In this document: piece after piece, positions 25,934 to 34,574 of the stretch
How the letters are laid out: each line of letters opens with the position of its first letter
Position numbering within the stretch: the first letter of the stretch is position 1
Origin: Alkaliphilus serpentinus
Lineage (GTDB): Bacteria > Bacillota > Clostridia > Peptostreptococcales > Natronincolaceae
Direction: 5' to 3'
Assembly (NCBI RefSeq): GCF_009017255.1
Contig: NZ_WBZB01000037.1
Span: 1 to 64,000, forward strand
Length of the DNA stretch: 64,000 bases
The notes under the pieces: generated by a model
What the model was told of the DNA's origin: nothing
The model's database searches: none
Seen by the model: the letters and a program-made list of their open reading frames with translations, nothing else
Position numbers and translations under genes: made by a program

Positions 25934-26106
25934 ATATCAAATTCCTAACTAAGTGGCTGACACCAAAACAAGTTTCGGGTCATAAAAAAATTATTTTAGA
26001 TGAAGTTAGCTAATTTGATATAAAATACGAAATTAAATATTTGAAATTTTACATCAAATTCCTAACTAAGTGGCTGACACCAAAACAAGTTTCGGGTCAT
26101 CCACTT
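25934..26106. repeat. 48 bp direct repeat containing a TGACACC hairpin
   Basis: Two identical 48 bp copies (25936-25983, 26053-26100) start ATCAAATTCC and end GGGTCAT. The second forms a full hairpin AAGTGG..TGAC with GTCA..CCACTT (26068-26106). The first is instead enclosed by ATATCAAATT (25934-25943) and AATTTGATAT (26012-26021), with inner CTAACT/AGTTAG. Diverged relatives are at 40541-40621. Confidence 0.85.
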
Positions 26107-26144
26107 AATTATACCAAAGAATCCTTGAAAAATAAATCGAAATA

Positions 26145-26167
26145 AGAAAGAGGCACGTTCTGTGCCC
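26145..26167 (-). terminator. Terminator after the 63-residue gene
   Basis: On the minus strand GGCAC/GTGCC with a short loop is followed by TCTTTCTT, directly past the stop at 26172. Confidence 0.65.
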
Positions 26168-26171
26168 CATT

Positions 26172-26363
26172 TTATTGTCTTCTATATTTGTCTGATAATC
26201 TTTGTAGCTGTCTAGCCTGCTCTCCACTGAGTTCTGCAAATTCTTTAAAGTATTTAGCTACCTCCTGATCATCGGTATTTTTAGAGAACATCTCAAAATC
26301 TCTAACCATCTCCTGTGCATCCAATAGCTTCTTAGTAATCATATCTCTAGTGTCCATATTCAC
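26172..26363 (-). CDS. Small hypothetical helical protein, 63 residues
   Basis: This short acidic two-helix protein is not assigned to a family. It contains DMITKKLLDAQEMVRDFEMF and ends KYRRQ. The spacing of hydrophobic residues suggests an antiparallel helix pair, as in small ferritin-like or spore-associated proteins, but no metal ligands stand out. AAAGGAGG lies 8 bases before the GTG at 26363; the ATG two codons later (26357) is the alternative. It has its own terminator. Confidence 0.6.
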   Translation of the reverse strand: MNMDTRDMITKKLLDAQEMVRDFEMFSKNTDDQEVAKYFKEFAELSGEQARQLQRLSDKYRRQ

Positions 26364-26448
26364 ATCCAACACCTCCTTTGCTTTAATAATATTTTCCCTA
26401 ACATATTTCTAAATATACCGCTGTATGTCAATTTTCACGTAATCTATA

Positions 26449-28200
26449 TTAATCCAAGGGTGAGATTCTACTCAGTTTTATTCTATGAATTTCCTCAATA
26501 TACTCATTAAGGATTTCATAAGCATTTTCTTCATCTAGGGCCTTAAACAATGCTTCTGTTTCAAAGAACCTCTTAGGAAAGGTTATGTCCTTATAGGAAA
26601 ATCCCATTCTTTCCTTTAATATCATCTTTTCTAAAAAGGTTCTTAAGCCAATTTCATGTAATTCCTCTTTAGATATCTTTATACCAATTGAATTAAGAGC
26701 ATTCTTTATTGTATCAAAGTCATATACCTTCCTGGCGAACAAACATATAACCAAGCTATTTAGAAGATTTCTTTCAATTTCCTCTTGTATCAGCTTTTTA
26801 ACAATTTCCTTTGAATCTAAGGAATTTATTTCTTGGTCTATGCTATAGCCACCATTGTCTAGATGAGAATGACGGGCCCCTACCGCTTGGCCCAATAGAT
26901 TGCCATATCCAGTATGATAACCAGCCACTTCATTTTTAGCTAGCACCATTCCGTAATCCTGTCCACCATAGTGGGAAGTAAGGCTATGGGTACCCTCTGC
27001 CGCCCTTTTGTAAAACTCATTTGGTTGGATAACAATATTCTCAATGATTTTTAAGTAGCCTTCCTTTTTCCCAAAGGCTGGAGTGGTCAATAGCATCTTA
27101 GCATCCAATAGTCCCCTTTGATAGGCCTCAGTTATCCATGCCATTAATACTCCCGAAGTAATAGCATCTAAACCCTTCTTCTCAACAGCCTCTATTAATT
27201 CTAAAACTTCCTCACCCCTTGCTATTCCCAGCATTGAACCAAGGGAGTATATAAGCTCATGATCATAGGCTACAGCTGTTGAGTGATATTCATGGGGCTC
27301 ACCAAATTTCTTTCTTCTTATGGCTATATGGATACATCCGATGGGACAACCACTGCAGGCAAGCTTCTTTATCAAATGCTTTTTAGCAAAATACTCTCCA
27401 GTAATTCTACTACACCTGTTGAATTGACTTTTTTGAAAGTTAAAGGTTGGTAATCCTCCCATTTCGTTTAGGGCCTTGATGTTTATGGAGGTTCCTATAC
27501 CATGATACTTTTCCATTACATCAGTGTCTATGACCCTTTTTGCAATTTCTTTATACACCCTTTTGTACTCCTTAAGATTATCAACTTCCCTACCCCTAGC
27601 ACCTTCTACAATGATGGCTTTTATATTTTTGCTTCCCAGCAGACATCCAAGACCCAATCGCCCAAAATGTCTATAGCTATCGATGGTTACATTGGCAAAT
27701 TTAACTCCCTTTTCACCGCCATCTCCAATAACCATAATAGATCGCAAACCCCGCTTCCCCTCTTGATCATGCAAAAGCCGAGTGGTCTCATCGGTATCAA
27801 GGCCCCAAAGAGACTTAGCATCTAAAAATCTTACACCTTTATCGTCAATGTGAAGGATACAGGGGGCCCCTCTCCTTCCCTTAATCACAATTCCATCTAA
27901 ACCAGCCAGTGCCATAGCCATGGCTAAACGCATACCTCCATAGCTTTCTCCCAGCTCACCAGTTAAGGGGGATGTAAACATACTGCAAACCTTGGTGACA
28001 ACAGGAAATATTGTGTTCAGTGGTCCCTTAGTAAATATAACTGGTTGATTATTGACAAGGGGGTCCTCCTCTATAAGACAGTTTTCCTTCAACAATTCTG
28101 TTGCTAGGGCAACGCCTCCAAGATAAGAGGATAAATCCCCTCTACGATCAATTTTATGAGTACCCTTTTCCAAGTCTATATACATAATTTCAGGATCCAT
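26449..28200 (-). CDS. Aldehyde:ferredoxin oxidoreductase family protein
   Basis: This 583-residue enzyme of the tungsten-pterin AOR family oxidises aldehydes (or reduces carboxylic acids) with ferredoxin. The N-terminal domain has ESYGGMRLAMAMALAG. The iron-sulfur ligands CSGCPIGC (CxxCxxxC) lie near residue 285, with a further Cys in LVICLFARK near residue 495, as in the family. Its stop-start junction overlaps the upstream ferredoxin gene (ATGATG at 28203/28200); the second ATG has the better spacing from GGAGGTG. It requires the Mo/W-pterin cofactor whose MoeA enzymes are at 41-44 kb. The exact aldehyde is unknown. Confidence 0.9.
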   Translation of the reverse strand: MDPEIMYIDLEKGTHKIDRRGDLSSYLGGVALATELLKENCLIEEDPLVNNQPVIFTKGPLNTIFPVVTKVCSMFTSPLTGELGESYGGMRLAMAMALAGLDGIVIKGRRGAPCILHIDDKGVRFLDAKSLWGLDTDETTRLLHDQEGKRGLRSIMVIGDGGEKGVKFANVTIDSYRHFGRLGLGCLLGSKNIKAIIVEGARGREVDNLKEYKRVYKEIAKRVIDTDVMEKYHGIGTSINIKALNEMGGLPTFNFQKSQFNRCSRITGEYFAKKHLIKKLACSGCPIGCIHIAIRRKKFGEPHEYHSTAVAYDHELIYSLGSMLGIARGEEVLELIEAVEKKGLDAITSGVLMAWITEAYQRGLLDAKMLLTTPAFGKKEGYLKIIENIVIQPNEFYKRAAEGTHSLTSHYGGQDYGMVLAKNEVAGYHTGYGNLLGQAVGARHSHLDNGGYSIDQEINSLDSKEIVKKLIQEEIERNLLNSLVICLFARKVYDFDTIKNALNSIGIKISKEELHEIGLRTFLEKMILKERMGFSYKDITFPKRFFETEALFKALDEENAYEILNEYIEEIHRIKLSRISPLD

Positions 28201-28619
28201 CATCTCACCTCCATCTTGATCACCTGGTGGGGGCAGCTCTCCACACATAAACCACACTGTAGACAGGGTATGGCCCTTTTATGATCTTTATCATAGGCTA
28301 TTGCCGATATTAGACATGCATCAATGCATTTTTTACAGCCATTGCATTTATCCTGATGAAATAGGACACCACCACCATCCCTGCTGGTGAGGGCATTGGT
28401 AGGGCATGCTTCTACGCATTGTCCGTCCTGACAGCCTCTACAGATGTCTATTACAACCCTCCCTTGGTACCCTCCACTGGCCTTAACTCGAATGGCACTT
28501 TTTAGGAGGGAAAAATCCCTATGGACTAAGGTTGAACAGGCGATCATACAGGAATAACACCCTATACATTGGGCTAAATTTTTAATTTGTAAGATCTTTT
28601 GAGGCCTGGTTTCCTCCAT
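28200..28619 (-). CDS. Polyferredoxin, electron partner of the aldehyde oxidoreductase
   Basis: This 139-residue iron-sulfur protein has four [4Fe-4S] motifs in order: CIGCYSCMIAC, CRGCQDGQCVEACP, CNGCKKCIDAC and CLQCGLCVESCP. It resembles the HycB/AorB electron-transfer subunits. The translational overlap with the AOR gene strongly suggests a complex with electrons passing between them. An AGGAGA site precedes the ATG. No promoter is obvious in the 186-base gap to the divergent ABC genes. Confidence 0.93.
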   Translation of the reverse strand: MEETRPQKILQIKNLAQCIGCYSCMIACSTLVHRDFSLLKSAIRVKASGGYQGRVVIDICRGCQDGQCVEACPTNALTSRDGGGVLFHQDKCNGCKKCIDACLISAIAYDKDHKRAIPCLQCGLCVESCPHQVIKMEVR

Positions 28620-28805
28620 AATATCGTCTCCTAGCCTTTAAAGAATATTTTCTAGGGTATTATAACCATGTGCCTATTTTATATTCTTTTACCATTGCCT
28701 TGTTATTTATCCAATAGAGGACTAGAATTAATAAAAGGGTTTAATTCCTTTTTATAGAATAATAAATATTTAGATATGCAAAATAATTTGATTCGAGGTG
28801 ACAGC

Positions 28806-30554
28806 ATGAGAAACTTTAGAGTTCTTAAGGACTTCTTTATCCGTAACAAATGGTATTATTTCTTCGGTATTGTATGGCTATTATTGGTAGATATTCTCCA
28901 GCTACTGGTTCCAGAAATACTAAGACGCTTCACGGATCAGCTGCAGGCTAACCTTTTATCTGCCTCAGAGATTCTAATCTACAGCCTATATATTGTTGCC
29001 ATTGGCTTTGGTATTGCCCTATTCCGTTTTTTGTGGAGAATTTTTATAATAGGCACCTCACGTAGATTGGAATATGAGCTTAGAAATAAGCTATTTTCTC
29101 ATTTACTAGATTTATCTACCAATTATTATACCCATCATAAAACTGGAGATTTAATGGCCCATGCCACCAATGATATAAACGCTGTAAGAATGGCTCTAGG
29201 ACCGGGTATCGTAATGCTTACTGATGCAATTTTCATTACGGTTATTGCCATTGCTATGATGGTTTTAACAACAGACTGGAAGCTCACCCTCTTAGCCCTT
29301 ATACCTCTACCCTTTTTAGCCTTTACCATTAGTAAATTTGGTAAGGTGATAAACAAGCGATTTAAGGCAGTACAGGAAGCCTTTTCGGTATTAACCGATA
29401 CAGTGCAGGAGAGCTTTTCAGGGATTAGGGTTGTGAAATCCTTTTTACAAGAGGATGCAGAAATTAAGAAATTTAGCAAGAAAAATACCCTAGTTTATGA
29501 AAAAAACATGAAGCTAGTTAAGCTTTATGGGATGTTTTTTCCATTAGTTCATTTCGTATCTGCCATAAGCTTTTTAATAGTGATTGGCTATGGCGGTACC
29601 CTGGTTATTTATGGAGATATTTCCTTAGGGGATTTTATAGCCTTCGAAGCCTATCTAGCTTTATTGGTATGGCCCATGATGGCCATTGGCTGGGTAATTA
29701 ACGTGCTGCAAAGGGGCTCAGCTTCTATGGAAAGATTGAATAGGATTTTTAATGAAAACCCAGAAATTGTAGATGCTGAGGATACAAAGGAGCTACCTGC
29801 CATGAAGGGAGAAATCAGCTTTGAGAAGGTATCCTTCAAATATCCAGGTAGCAATGAATATGCCATTAAGGATTTTTCTTTACATATTGCCTCAGGAAAA
29901 AGCATCGGACTTATTGGTAGAACCGGAAGTGGAAAGAGCACCATCGCCACTTTGCTATTAAGGCTTTATCCGGTTCATGAAGGCACCATAGAAATTGATG
30001 GTCATGATATTAATAAAATAAAGCTAAAATCTTTAAGGCATCAAATTGGTTATGTTGATCAAGATAGCTTTTTATTCTCCACAACCATAGCAGAAAATAT
30101 CGCCTTTGGTGTAGATGAAGCTACAGCTGAAGAAATAAAAGGGGTAGCCAAAATTGCCGAGGTTCATGACAATATAATGGATTTTCCCCAAGGGTATCAA
30201 ACCTATGTTGGGGAAAGGGGCGTAACCCTTTCAGGTGGACAAAAACAGAGAGTATCCATCGCCAGAGCTTTAATTAAGAAACCTAAAATATTGATTCTGG
30301 ACGATTCCCTATCTGCTGTAGACACCGACACAGAAGAAAAAATTCTTGGGGCCCTAAAGGGAGATTTAAGGGATAAGACAAGCATCATTATTGCCCATAG
30401 GATTTCTACCATAAAGGATTGTGATGAAATTATTGTTTTAGATGAGGGTAGAATTGTTGAACAAGGAACCCACAATCAGCTTTTATCGAATCAAAAGCTG
30501 TATTACGACATTTATCAAAAGCAATTATTAGAAGAAAGAATAGCTAAGGATTAG
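28806..30554 (+). CDS. ABC exporter half-transporter, degenerate-site subunit
   Basis: This 582-residue protein has six membrane helices (residues 1-310) and a nucleotide-binding domain. Visible motifs are Walker A GRTGSGKST, signature LSGGQ and Walker B ILILDDSLSAVD. The catalytic Glu after Walker B is Asp, the usual mark of the degenerate half of a heterodimeric exporter (TM287/BmrC type). The partner gene starts 12 bases downstream and has the normal Glu. I chose the ATG at 28806 (GAGGTGA upstream) over 28776. The substrate is unknown; drug or lipid-like compounds are common for the family. Confidence 0.93.
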   Translation: MRNFRVLKDFFIRNKWYYFFGIVWLLLVDILQLLVPEILRRFTDQLQANLLSASEILIYSLYIVAIGFGIALFRFLWRIFIIGTSRRLEYELRNKLFSHLLDLSTNYYTHHKTGDLMAHATNDINAVRMALGPGIVMLTDAIFITVIAIAMMVLTTDWKLTLLALIPLPFLAFTISKFGKVINKRFKAVQEAFSVLTDTVQESFSGIRVVKSFLQEDAEIKKFSKKNTLVYEKNMKLVKLYGMFFPLVHFVSAISFLIVIGYGGTLVIYGDISLGDFIAFEAYLALLVWPMMAIGWVINVLQRGSASMERLNRIFNENPEIVDAEDTKELPAMKGEISFEKVSFKYPGSNEYAIKDFSLHIASGKSIGLIGRTGSGKSTIATLLLRLYPVHEGTIEIDGHDINKIKLKSLRHQIGYVDQDSFLFSTTIAENIAFGVDEATAEEIKGVAKIAEVHDNIMDFPQGYQTYVGERGVTLSGGQKQRVSIARALIKKPKILILDDSLSAVDTDTEEKILGALKGDLRDKTSIIIAHRISTIKDCDEIIVLDEGRIVEQGTHNQLLSNQKLYYDIYQKQLLEERIAKD

Positions 30555-30566
30555 GAGGTGGTGACT

Positions 30567-32630
30567 ATGGAAAATATACAACAGGAAGAAAAGCTGGGGA
30601 AGGCCTACGATTCGAAGCTGATGGCTAGACTTTTAAAGTATGCGAAACCCTACTGGAAGGCCATGGCCCTTTCTATAATACTACTAATTATTATTGCTGT
30701 TATAGACCTAGCCCAGCCCTATATTATTAAAATTGCCATAGATGATTATATCAATGTTTACGAGAAGCCCCTTTATGTATTTGAAGAACCACCAGAGGAT
30801 TTACCCCATATAGCCTTTAATGACCGTTATTACGTTAAGGACCAGGACTATGATGGAAGGGCTGGTAGTATAGGCATCCATCAGCTATTACGTCATCAAA
30901 AGCAGGATTTTCTTGTAGGTAGTGATATCAGCTTAGAAGACTATGAAGTAATAAAAGAACCTATAGGGGAGTATACCCTGAAGATCAATGGTGATAGGGT
31001 ATCACTACAGCATTTATCCTCTAGTGATATAAAGGTCTTTAGAGAAAAGGACGTAAATCAACTACAGAGGTTATCTATCATCTATCTCATTATTATCGCC
31101 ATAGGCTTCGGACTGAATTATGTACAGGTATACCTTTTAAACCGTACCAGCAACAAAATTGTTTACAATATTAGGCAAGAGCTCTTTTCTCATTTACAAA
31201 GGATGTCTCTAAGCTTTTTCGATAGAAATCCCATTGGGAGGCTTGTAACAAGAGTCACCAATGATACAGAAACCCTTTATGAAATGTACACAGGAGTTTT
31301 GGTCAATCTGTTTAAGGATCTATTTCTTTTACTGGGAATTGTCATTGTTATGCTTAGGTTGAATGTAAAGCTTGCATTAGTATCCTTTTTAGTCATTCCC
31401 TTAATTTTAATCTCAGCTGCCATCTTTAGACTTAAAATAAGGGATGCCTATAGAGATGTTCGAGTAAAGCTTGCTAAAATCAATGCAACCCTCAATGAAA
31501 ACTTCACCGGTATGAAGACCATCCATTCCTTTAGTCGGGAAGATCAGCAATTTAAGGTCTTTAATGAGAGCAATCACCAGCTAATGAAGGCTAATCAAAG
31601 GGAGATTTTTATTTTTTCAATATTTAGACCTTCAATGGAGGTTATTCGTTCCTTAGGTACAGCTCTATTAATTTGGTATGGAGGGGGCCAGCTTCTTAGA
31701 CAGGGTATAGAGTTTGGAGTTCTATTCGCCTTTATAAGCTATCTCAAAAGGTTCTTTCAACCCATTAATGACCTTACAGAAAAGTACAACATTCTTCAAT
31801 CGGCCATGGCATCCTCAGAGAGGATTTTTCAGTTGATTGATAAGGAGACAGATATCCAGGAACCTATAAACCCTGTTATTCCCAAAGCCTTTAGTGGAGA
31901 AATAGAATTTAAAAATGTGTGGTTTGCCTATAAAGAGGAGGATTGGGTATTAAGGGATATTAGCTTTACCATTAAGCCTGGTGAATCGGTGGCCTTCGTA
32001 GGGGCAACAGGAGCAGGTAAATCCTCTATCATTAACCTTATTGGACGATTTTATGACATACAAAAGGGTCAGATATTAATAGACGGAGTTGATATTAAGG
32101 ATTATCCCCTCAAGGAGCTAAGAAGCAGGATCGGTATAGTTTTACAGGATGTATTTATGTTTACTGGCTCCGTTAAAGACAACATTGTGTTAAATAATTC
32201 AGGAATAGATCATGCTACAGTATTGGAAATGTCTAAGTATGTAAATGCCCATCCCTTTATTGATAAGCTGCCACAGAAATATGATGAGGCAGTGATGGAA
32301 CGAGGGGCAAATTTATCTACAGGTCAGCGTCAGCTTATAGCCTTTACCAGAGCACTGGTATATAACCCATCTATCTTGATTCTAGATGAGGCAACCTCCA
32401 ATATAGACACTGAAACTGAGCACTTAATACAGGATGCCATACTAAAGCTTATTAAAGGTAGAACTACAATAGCCATTGCCCATAGATTATCCACCATTCA
32501 AACCTGTAATAAAATTATCGTTCTCCACAAGGGAAAAATTCGAGAAATAGGTACTCACCAGGAGCTGTTGGATAAGGAGGGTATTTATTATAAGCTATAT
32601 CAGCTTCAATATAAAGAAAGTTTTGCTTAA
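30567..32630 (+). CDS. ABC exporter half-transporter, canonical subunit with a large external loop
   Basis: This 687-residue partner of the preceding exporter subunit has Walker A GATGAGKSS, Walker B SILILDEATSNID with the catalytic Glu, and a signature that reads LSTGQ. Together with the Asp in the first subunit this gives one degenerate and one competent ATP site, as in TM287/288. An insertion of about 105 residues lies between the first two membrane helices (about 65-170; FEEPPEDLPH...QQLQR-like, charged and soluble). This would form an external domain uncommon in such exporters. AGGAGGTG precedes the ATG at 30567. Confidence 0.93.
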   Translation: MENIQQEEKLGKAYDSKLMARLLKYAKPYWKAMALSIILLIIIAVIDLAQPYIIKIAIDDYINVYEKPLYVFEEPPEDLPHIAFNDRYYVKDQDYDGRAGSIGIHQLLRHQKQDFLVGSDISLEDYEVIKEPIGEYTLKINGDRVSLQHLSSSDIKVFREKDVNQLQRLSIIYLIIIAIGFGLNYVQVYLLNRTSNKIVYNIRQELFSHLQRMSLSFFDRNPIGRLVTRVTNDTETLYEMYTGVLVNLFKDLFLLLGIVIVMLRLNVKLALVSFLVIPLILISAAIFRLKIRDAYRDVRVKLAKINATLNENFTGMKTIHSFSREDQQFKVFNESNHQLMKANQREIFIFSIFRPSMEVIRSLGTALLIWYGGGQLLRQGIEFGVLFAFISYLKRFFQPINDLTEKYNILQSAMASSERIFQLIDKETDIQEPINPVIPKAFSGEIEFKNVWFAYKEEDWVLRDISFTIKPGESVAFVGATGAGKSSIINLIGRFYDIQKGQILIDGVDIKDYPLKELRSRIGIVLQDVFMFTGSVKDNIVLNNSGIDHATVLEMSKYVNAHPFIDKLPQKYDEAVMERGANLSTGQRQLIAFTRALVYNPSILILDEATSNIDTETEHLIQDAILKLIKGRTTIAIAHRLSTIQTCNKIIVLHKGKIREIGTHQELLDKEGIYYKLYQLQYKESFA

Positions 32631-32643
32631 AAAAACACAATAT

Positions 32644-32680
32644 GAAGGGTGAAGGAATCAATCCTTCACCCTTCACTTTT
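32644..32680. terminator. Bidirectional terminator after the ABC operon
   Basis: A perfect 13-base stem (GAAGGGTGAAGGA, TCCTTCACCCTTC) with a 5-base loop. T-runs follow on both strands, though weaker on the plus strand. Confidence 0.85.
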
Positions 32681-32690
32681 AATTAAATTT

Positions 32691-32789
32691 TTATCTTACC
32701 ATTACAAAATCCTTTATATAGACCAAAACCTCTCCAGTATAATAAATCCCTATAATACCTATCATTAAGATTTTTAATAACTTCTTCAT
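32691..32789 (-). CDS. Very small membrane protein, 32 residues
   Basis: This short frame begins MKKLLKILMIGIIGIYYTG and ends IKDFVMVR: one basic-flanked hydrophobic helix. AAAGGGTGA lies a few bases before the ATG and a terminator follows directly, which makes a real gene likely. No family is recognised. It may act as a small regulatory membrane peptide; that is inference. Confidence 0.55.
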   Translation of the reverse strand: MKKLLKILMIGIIGIYYTGEVLVYIKDFVMVR

Positions 32790-32849
32790 AAAATCACCCT
32801 TTACCCACCTAATCACTATTATTATACTACGTAACAAGCTACTAAATAA

Positions 32850-32884
32850 AAATAATTAAAAAGACCCCCAAATTAGGAGTCTTA
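32850..32884 (-). terminator. Terminator after the Cys-rich small gene
   Basis: On the minus strand AAGAC/GTCTT with GG/CC inside is followed by a long T-rich tail. Confidence 0.7.
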
Positions 32885-32915
32885 CCTTTGTGCAAAAGGT
32901 TTTGCAGTATATATG

Positions 32916-33056
32916 TTAGCCTTCCTGCATATATCTTCTTTCATACATCTCGCATTCATCTAAAGTACAGGTGTTAACCACACAATGTATACAGGTGTAC
33001 ACCCCACATTCTCTAGTAACTTCAGCCTTTTCAAATTCCTTATTATTATTTGACAT
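32916..33056 (-). CDS. Small cysteine-rich protein, 46 residues
   Basis: This short frame has six cysteines in a compact C-x4-C-x2-C-x4-C-x4-C pattern (CGVYTCIHCVVNTC, then LDECEMYERR) in a soluble acidic peptide. That suggests metal binding or a redox/zinc role. AAGGAGG precedes the ATG and a terminator follows, so it is likely real. I do not recognise a family. It is divergent from arcA. Confidence 0.65.
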   Translation of the reverse strand: MSNNNKEFEKAEVTRECGVYTCIHCVVNTCTLDECEMYERRYMQEG

Positions 33057-33267
33057 CACCTATACCTCCTTAAAAAATTTCACTTTACAAACTGTAAGAT
33101 AATTATATCACTCATTCAATTGTTTGTCAATTGCAATTGTATATTTTATATTATGCATATTGCTGTAAAAGTATTACAACAATTATGATATTTTTGACTA
33201 ATCCCCTCAGTAGAAAGCCATAATATTATATATCAAAATGATCATTAGGGTAGTTAGGAGGGTTAAT

Positions 33268-34482
33268 TTGAATAACATACAGGTATATAATGAAATTGGT
33301 AAATTAAAAAGGGTTCTCCTTCATTGTCCAGGCGAAGAAATCGAAAACATTGTTCCCGATTATCTTACAAGGCTTCTTTTTGATGAAATTGCATTTTTGA
33401 AGCAGGCAAAAAAAGAGCACCAGCAGTTTTCAGACATCCTCAGAAATGAAGGTGTGGAGGTTTTGTATTTGACAGAGCTGATGGCAGAAATTCTCCAAGA
33501 CCCTGAGGTAAGAAAGAGCTTTTTAGAGGATTTCTTAATGGAGGGCAAGGTTGCTTCTCAGGGATTAAAGGAAGGGCTTTTAGAATACTTCTCAGATAAA
33601 TCCCCCATGGAAGTGGTGAGAAAATCCATGGGGGGAGTTAGAAAGGAAGAGCTAAAGGAAATCAAGGTTAAGCAGCTGGCGGATATGGTGAAGAACCCCT
33701 ACCCCTTTTATCTTGATCCCATTCCAAATCTTTATTTCCAAAGAGATCCCTTTGCATCCATAGGAAGGGGTATATCTTTAAATGTAATGTTCTCGAGAAC
33801 AAGGAATAGAGAAACCCTCTTTGCAAAATATATTTTCGACCATCACCCCCACTATAAAGATATTCCAAGGTGGTACAATCGGGATATGAGTCATTCTATA
33901 GAAGGGGGAGATATTTTGGTTCTATCCGATAAGGTGGTTGCCATAGGCATTAGCCAACGGACAGATGCTGTGGCCATTGAAATGCTGGCTGAGAAGCTTT
34001 TTAAATCTCAGGAAACCTTCGAAACCATTTTAGCCTTTGATATTCCCAAAACCAGAGCCTACATGCATCTAGATACAGTGTTTACAATGGTTGACTACGA
34101 CAAGTTTACTATATACCCTGGAATTGAAATGCCACTGGACGTTTATAGCCTAAAAAGGGGTAAAAATCATAGCATAGACATTACCTATGAAGAAAATAAG
34201 CTTTCAAATATATTGAAGGAGTATCTTAAGCTGTCCTCCGTCACATTAATCCGATGTGGTAACAATGATATTATCGCTGCCGGAAGGGAGCAATGGAGTG
34301 ATGGTAGCAATACCCTTGCTATATCCCCCGGAAAGGTTGTATGCTATAACAGGAATTATGTAACAAACGAAGCCCTCAGAAATCATGGAGTTGAGGTGTT
34401 AGAATTTGATTCCTATGAGCTTTCACGGGGACGAGGAGGTCCCCGATGTATGAGTATGCCCCTTATTCGTGAAAATCTTTAG
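33268..34482 (+). CDS. arcA: Arginine deiminase
   Basis: This 404-residue enzyme hydrolyses L-arginine to citrulline and ammonia, the first step of the arginine deiminase ATP-yielding pathway. Motifs in order are: FQRDPFA near residue 160, HSIEGGD (substrate Glu and Asp), HLDTVF (catalytic His), and RGRGGPRCMSMP with the nucleophilic Cys near residue 395. The start is TTG at 33268 with GGAGGG 5 bases upstream. arcB, arcC and a permease are not adjacent, so the pathway is completed elsewhere. Confidence 0.95.
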   Translation: MNNIQVYNEIGKLKRVLLHCPGEEIENIVPDYLTRLLFDEIAFLKQAKKEHQQFSDILRNEGVEVLYLTELMAEILQDPEVRKSFLEDFLMEGKVASQGLKEGLLEYFSDKSPMEVVRKSMGGVRKEELKEIKVKQLADMVKNPYPFYLDPIPNLYFQRDPFASIGRGISLNVMFSRTRNRETLFAKYIFDHHPHYKDIPRWYNRDMSHSIEGGDILVLSDKVVAIGISQRTDAVAIEMLAEKLFKSQETFETILAFDIPKTRAYMHLDTVFTMVDYDKFTIYPGIEMPLDVYSLKRGKNHSIDITYEENKLSNILKEYLKLSSVTLIRCGNNDIIAAGREQWSDGSNTLAISPGKVVCYNRNYVTNEALRNHGVEVLEFDSYELSRGRGGPRCMSMPLIRENL

Positions 34483-34574
34483 CTATTTAAACTTACTGAA
34501 TTTATCCTTTGACCTAGAGATGCTTTAGTTATAAAATAGTTCTTAGATTGATCATTCTTACTAGGGGGTACAAT

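Noticed and set aside
30558-32630. Second ABC gene as an inactive paralog
   Set aside because: Only the first subunit has the Asp replacement; the second keeps the catalytic Glu, so the pair is a normal heterodimer.
33194-33224. arcA promoter with ArgR box
   Set aside because: TTGACT and CATAAT are 19 bases apart, which is weak, and I could not show a clear ARG-box pair.
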